From: Cyanobacteria bacterium M_surface_7_m2_037
GTDB lineage: Bacteria > Cyanobacteriota > Cyanobacteriia > PCC-6307 > Cyanobiaceae
Direction: 5' to 3'
Length of the DNA: 5,906 bases
NCBI GenBank assembly: GCA_016882585.1
Contig: VGPP01000108.1
Span: 1-5,906 of the forward strand
In this document: piece by piece, positions 4,995 through 5,906 of the stretch
Numbering within the stretch: the stretch's first letter is position 1
Layout: every line of letters starts with the position of its first letter
The notes under the pieces: generated by a model
Seen by the model: only the letters and a program-made list of their open reading frames with translations
Database searches by the model: none
What the model was told of the DNA's origin: nothing
Position numbers and translations under genes: made by a program

Positions 4995-5906
4995 ATGCCC
5001 AGCAACAGCCGCTCCCTGGCGCTGTTGCTGGGCTTGTTGCTGTTGGGGCTCAGCGCCCTGTGCGATTGGTTCAGCCAGGCACCCCAGCTGGCGCCCCCTT
5101 TGCTGATCAGCGCTGTGGTGAGCGCCCTGATCTGCGCCTGGGGGGTGCCGCAGCTGCGGCGGTTGAAGCTGGGCCAGGTGATCCGCGAGGAAGGCCCCCA
5201 GGCCCACAAGAGCAAGGCCGGCACGCCCACGATGGGCGGGCTGCTGGTGGTGCCGGTGGGCGTGATCGCCGGTGGCCTGGTGGCACCGGCCGATCAGCGT
5301 CTGCTGGCGGTGGCCGCGATCACGCTGGCCACCATGGCCATCGGAGCGGTGGACGACTGGCGCAGCCTCACCAAACGCCACAACACCGGCCTCAGCCCCC
5401 GCGGCAAATTGCTGCTGCAGGCCCTCAGCGCCATCGCCTTTCTGGCCTGGGCCCACTGGGATCAGCAGCTCGCGCCCTTCATCGCCCTGCCGCTGGGCTG
5501 GGTGCTGCCCCTGGGCCTCTTGATCCTGCCCCTGGGCCTGTTTGTGTTCCTGGCCGAGAGCAACGCCACCAACCTCACCGATGGCCTCGATGGCCTGGCG
5601 GCGGGCTGCGGCGCCATCGTGTTCAGCGGCCTCGGCATCCAGCTGATGCTGCGGGGGCACGAGGGCGATCCGGCCATGGCGGGCTTCTGCGCCGCCATGG
5701 CCGGCTGCTGGCTCGGCTTTCTGCTGTTCAACCGCCACCCGGCCCGCGTGTTCATGGGCGATACGGGCTCCCTGGCCATGGGTTCGGCCCTGGCGGCGGT
5801 GGCACTGCTGAGCAACAGCCTCTGGCCGCTGCTGCTGATGGGCGGGGTGTTCCTGGCGGAATCGCTCTCGGTGATCGTGCAGGTGTGGGTGTTCAAGGCC
5901 ACCAAG
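4995..5906 (+). CDS. mraY: Phospho-N-acetylmuramoyl-pentapeptide-transferase (MraY), cut by window edge
   Basis: Transfers phospho-MurNAc-pentapeptide from UDP to undecaprenyl phosphate, making lipid I, the first membrane step of peptidoglycan synthesis; an integral membrane enzyme. I translated it by hand: 304 codons are present and the frame is open at the right edge. Seen in order are an N-terminal helix (8-23), KAGTPTMGG (74-82), the catalytic Asp pair in GAVDDW (117-122, Asp120-Asp121), NATNLTDGLDGLA (190-202), and FMGDTGSL (253-260) with the third key aspartate Asp256. Most of the ten expected membrane helices lie in this part. The HHH motif that normally follows the final FKATK segment, and about 60 residues, lie beyond the window. 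The ATG at 4995 fits the family start; an in-frame TTG at 4965 is the only nearby alternative. It lies 43 bases after the DUF3134 gene, probably co-transcribed. Confidence 0.97.
   Translation, partial: MPSNSRSLALLLGLLLLGLSALCDWFSQAPQLAPPLLISAVVSALICAWGVPQLRRLKLGQVIREEGPQAHKSKAGTPTMGGLLVVPVGVIAGGLVAPADQRLLAVAAITLATMAIGAVDDWRSLTKRHNTGLSPRGKLLLQALSAIAFLAWAHWDQQLAPFIALPLGWVLPLGLLILPLGLFVFLAESNATNLTDGLDGLAAGCGAIVFSGLGIQLMLRGHEGDPAMAGFCAAMAGCWLGFLLFNRHPARVFMGDTGSLAMGSALAAVALLSNSLWPLLLMGGVFLAESLSVIVQVWVFKATK

Noticed and set aside
3096..5115. A 14-base identical sequence, GCTGATCAGCGCTG, at 3096-3109 and 5102-5115
   Set aside because: The first copy spans the argG 3' end and the second encodes Leu-Ile-Ser-Ala in mraY. 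One such match is unsurprising in GC-rich DNA with preferred codons, and there is no third copy or flanking similarity.
4794..5738. A 314-codon open frame on the minus strand opposite the DUF3134 gene and mraY
   Set aside because: The translation is dominated by Gln, Gly, Ala and His and lacks any domain; the plus strand carries clear MraY motifs across the same bases.
1..5906. Search for mobile elements, CRISPR, tRNA or rRNA genes, toxin-antitoxin or defence genes
   Set aside because: No transposase or integrase motifs, regularly spaced repeats, tRNA-like folds or defence domains were seen; nearly all of the window is taken up by the genes listed.

Overview
The window is an ordinary chromosomal housekeeping segment from a GC-rich cyanobacterium, most likely a picocyanobacterium of the Synechococcus/Cyanobium group. 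The evidence is a Tic20-family membrane protein, a DUF3134 protein (a cyanobacterial family), a cyanobacterial-type DnaK N-terminus, strong G/C preference at third codon positions, and a gene order that I recall (unverified) from marine Synechococcus and Prochlorococcus. The octamer GCGATCGC (HIP1), abundant in many other cyanobacteria, does not occur here, which also fits that group. Genus-level placement is inference.

Layout. Bases 1-656 (minus) carry the first 218 codons of dnaK, cut by the left edge. A short divergent spacer (657-739) separates it from aroE (plus), followed 24 bases later by a four-helix Tic20-like membrane protein gene. After an 89-base leader comes rpsF (ribosomal protein bS6), closed by a strong intrinsic terminator at 2605-2641. 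Next is a short gene for a coiled-coil protein of unknown function (2690-3085), which converges with argG (minus, 3101-4300) across only 15 bases. Upstream of argG on the same strand, and overlapping it by one base, is a gene for a small two-helix membrane protein (4300-4581). A second divergent spacer (4582-4675) leads to a small acidic DUF3134 protein (plus, 4676-4951) and then mraY (plus, from 4995), cut by the right edge after 304 codons.

Roles. The genes cover protein folding (DnaK), the shikimate pathway (AroE), translation (bS6), arginine synthesis (ArgG) and peptidoglycan precursor assembly (MraY), plus four small proteins, of which only the Tic20-like one has a family with a proposed role. 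The genes do not form one pathway. Likely transcription units are dnaK (minus); aroE with tic20 (plus), rpsF perhaps from its own leader; the coiled-coil gene (plus); small membrane gene plus argG (minus); DUF3134 gene plus mraY (plus).

I found no mobile element, CRISPR array, tRNA, rRNA or anti-phage system, and no sign of a novel multi-gene system. The points worth a second look are small-scale: a terminator running straight into an ATG, translational coupling into argG, a structured rpsF leader, and three small proteins without assigned function.
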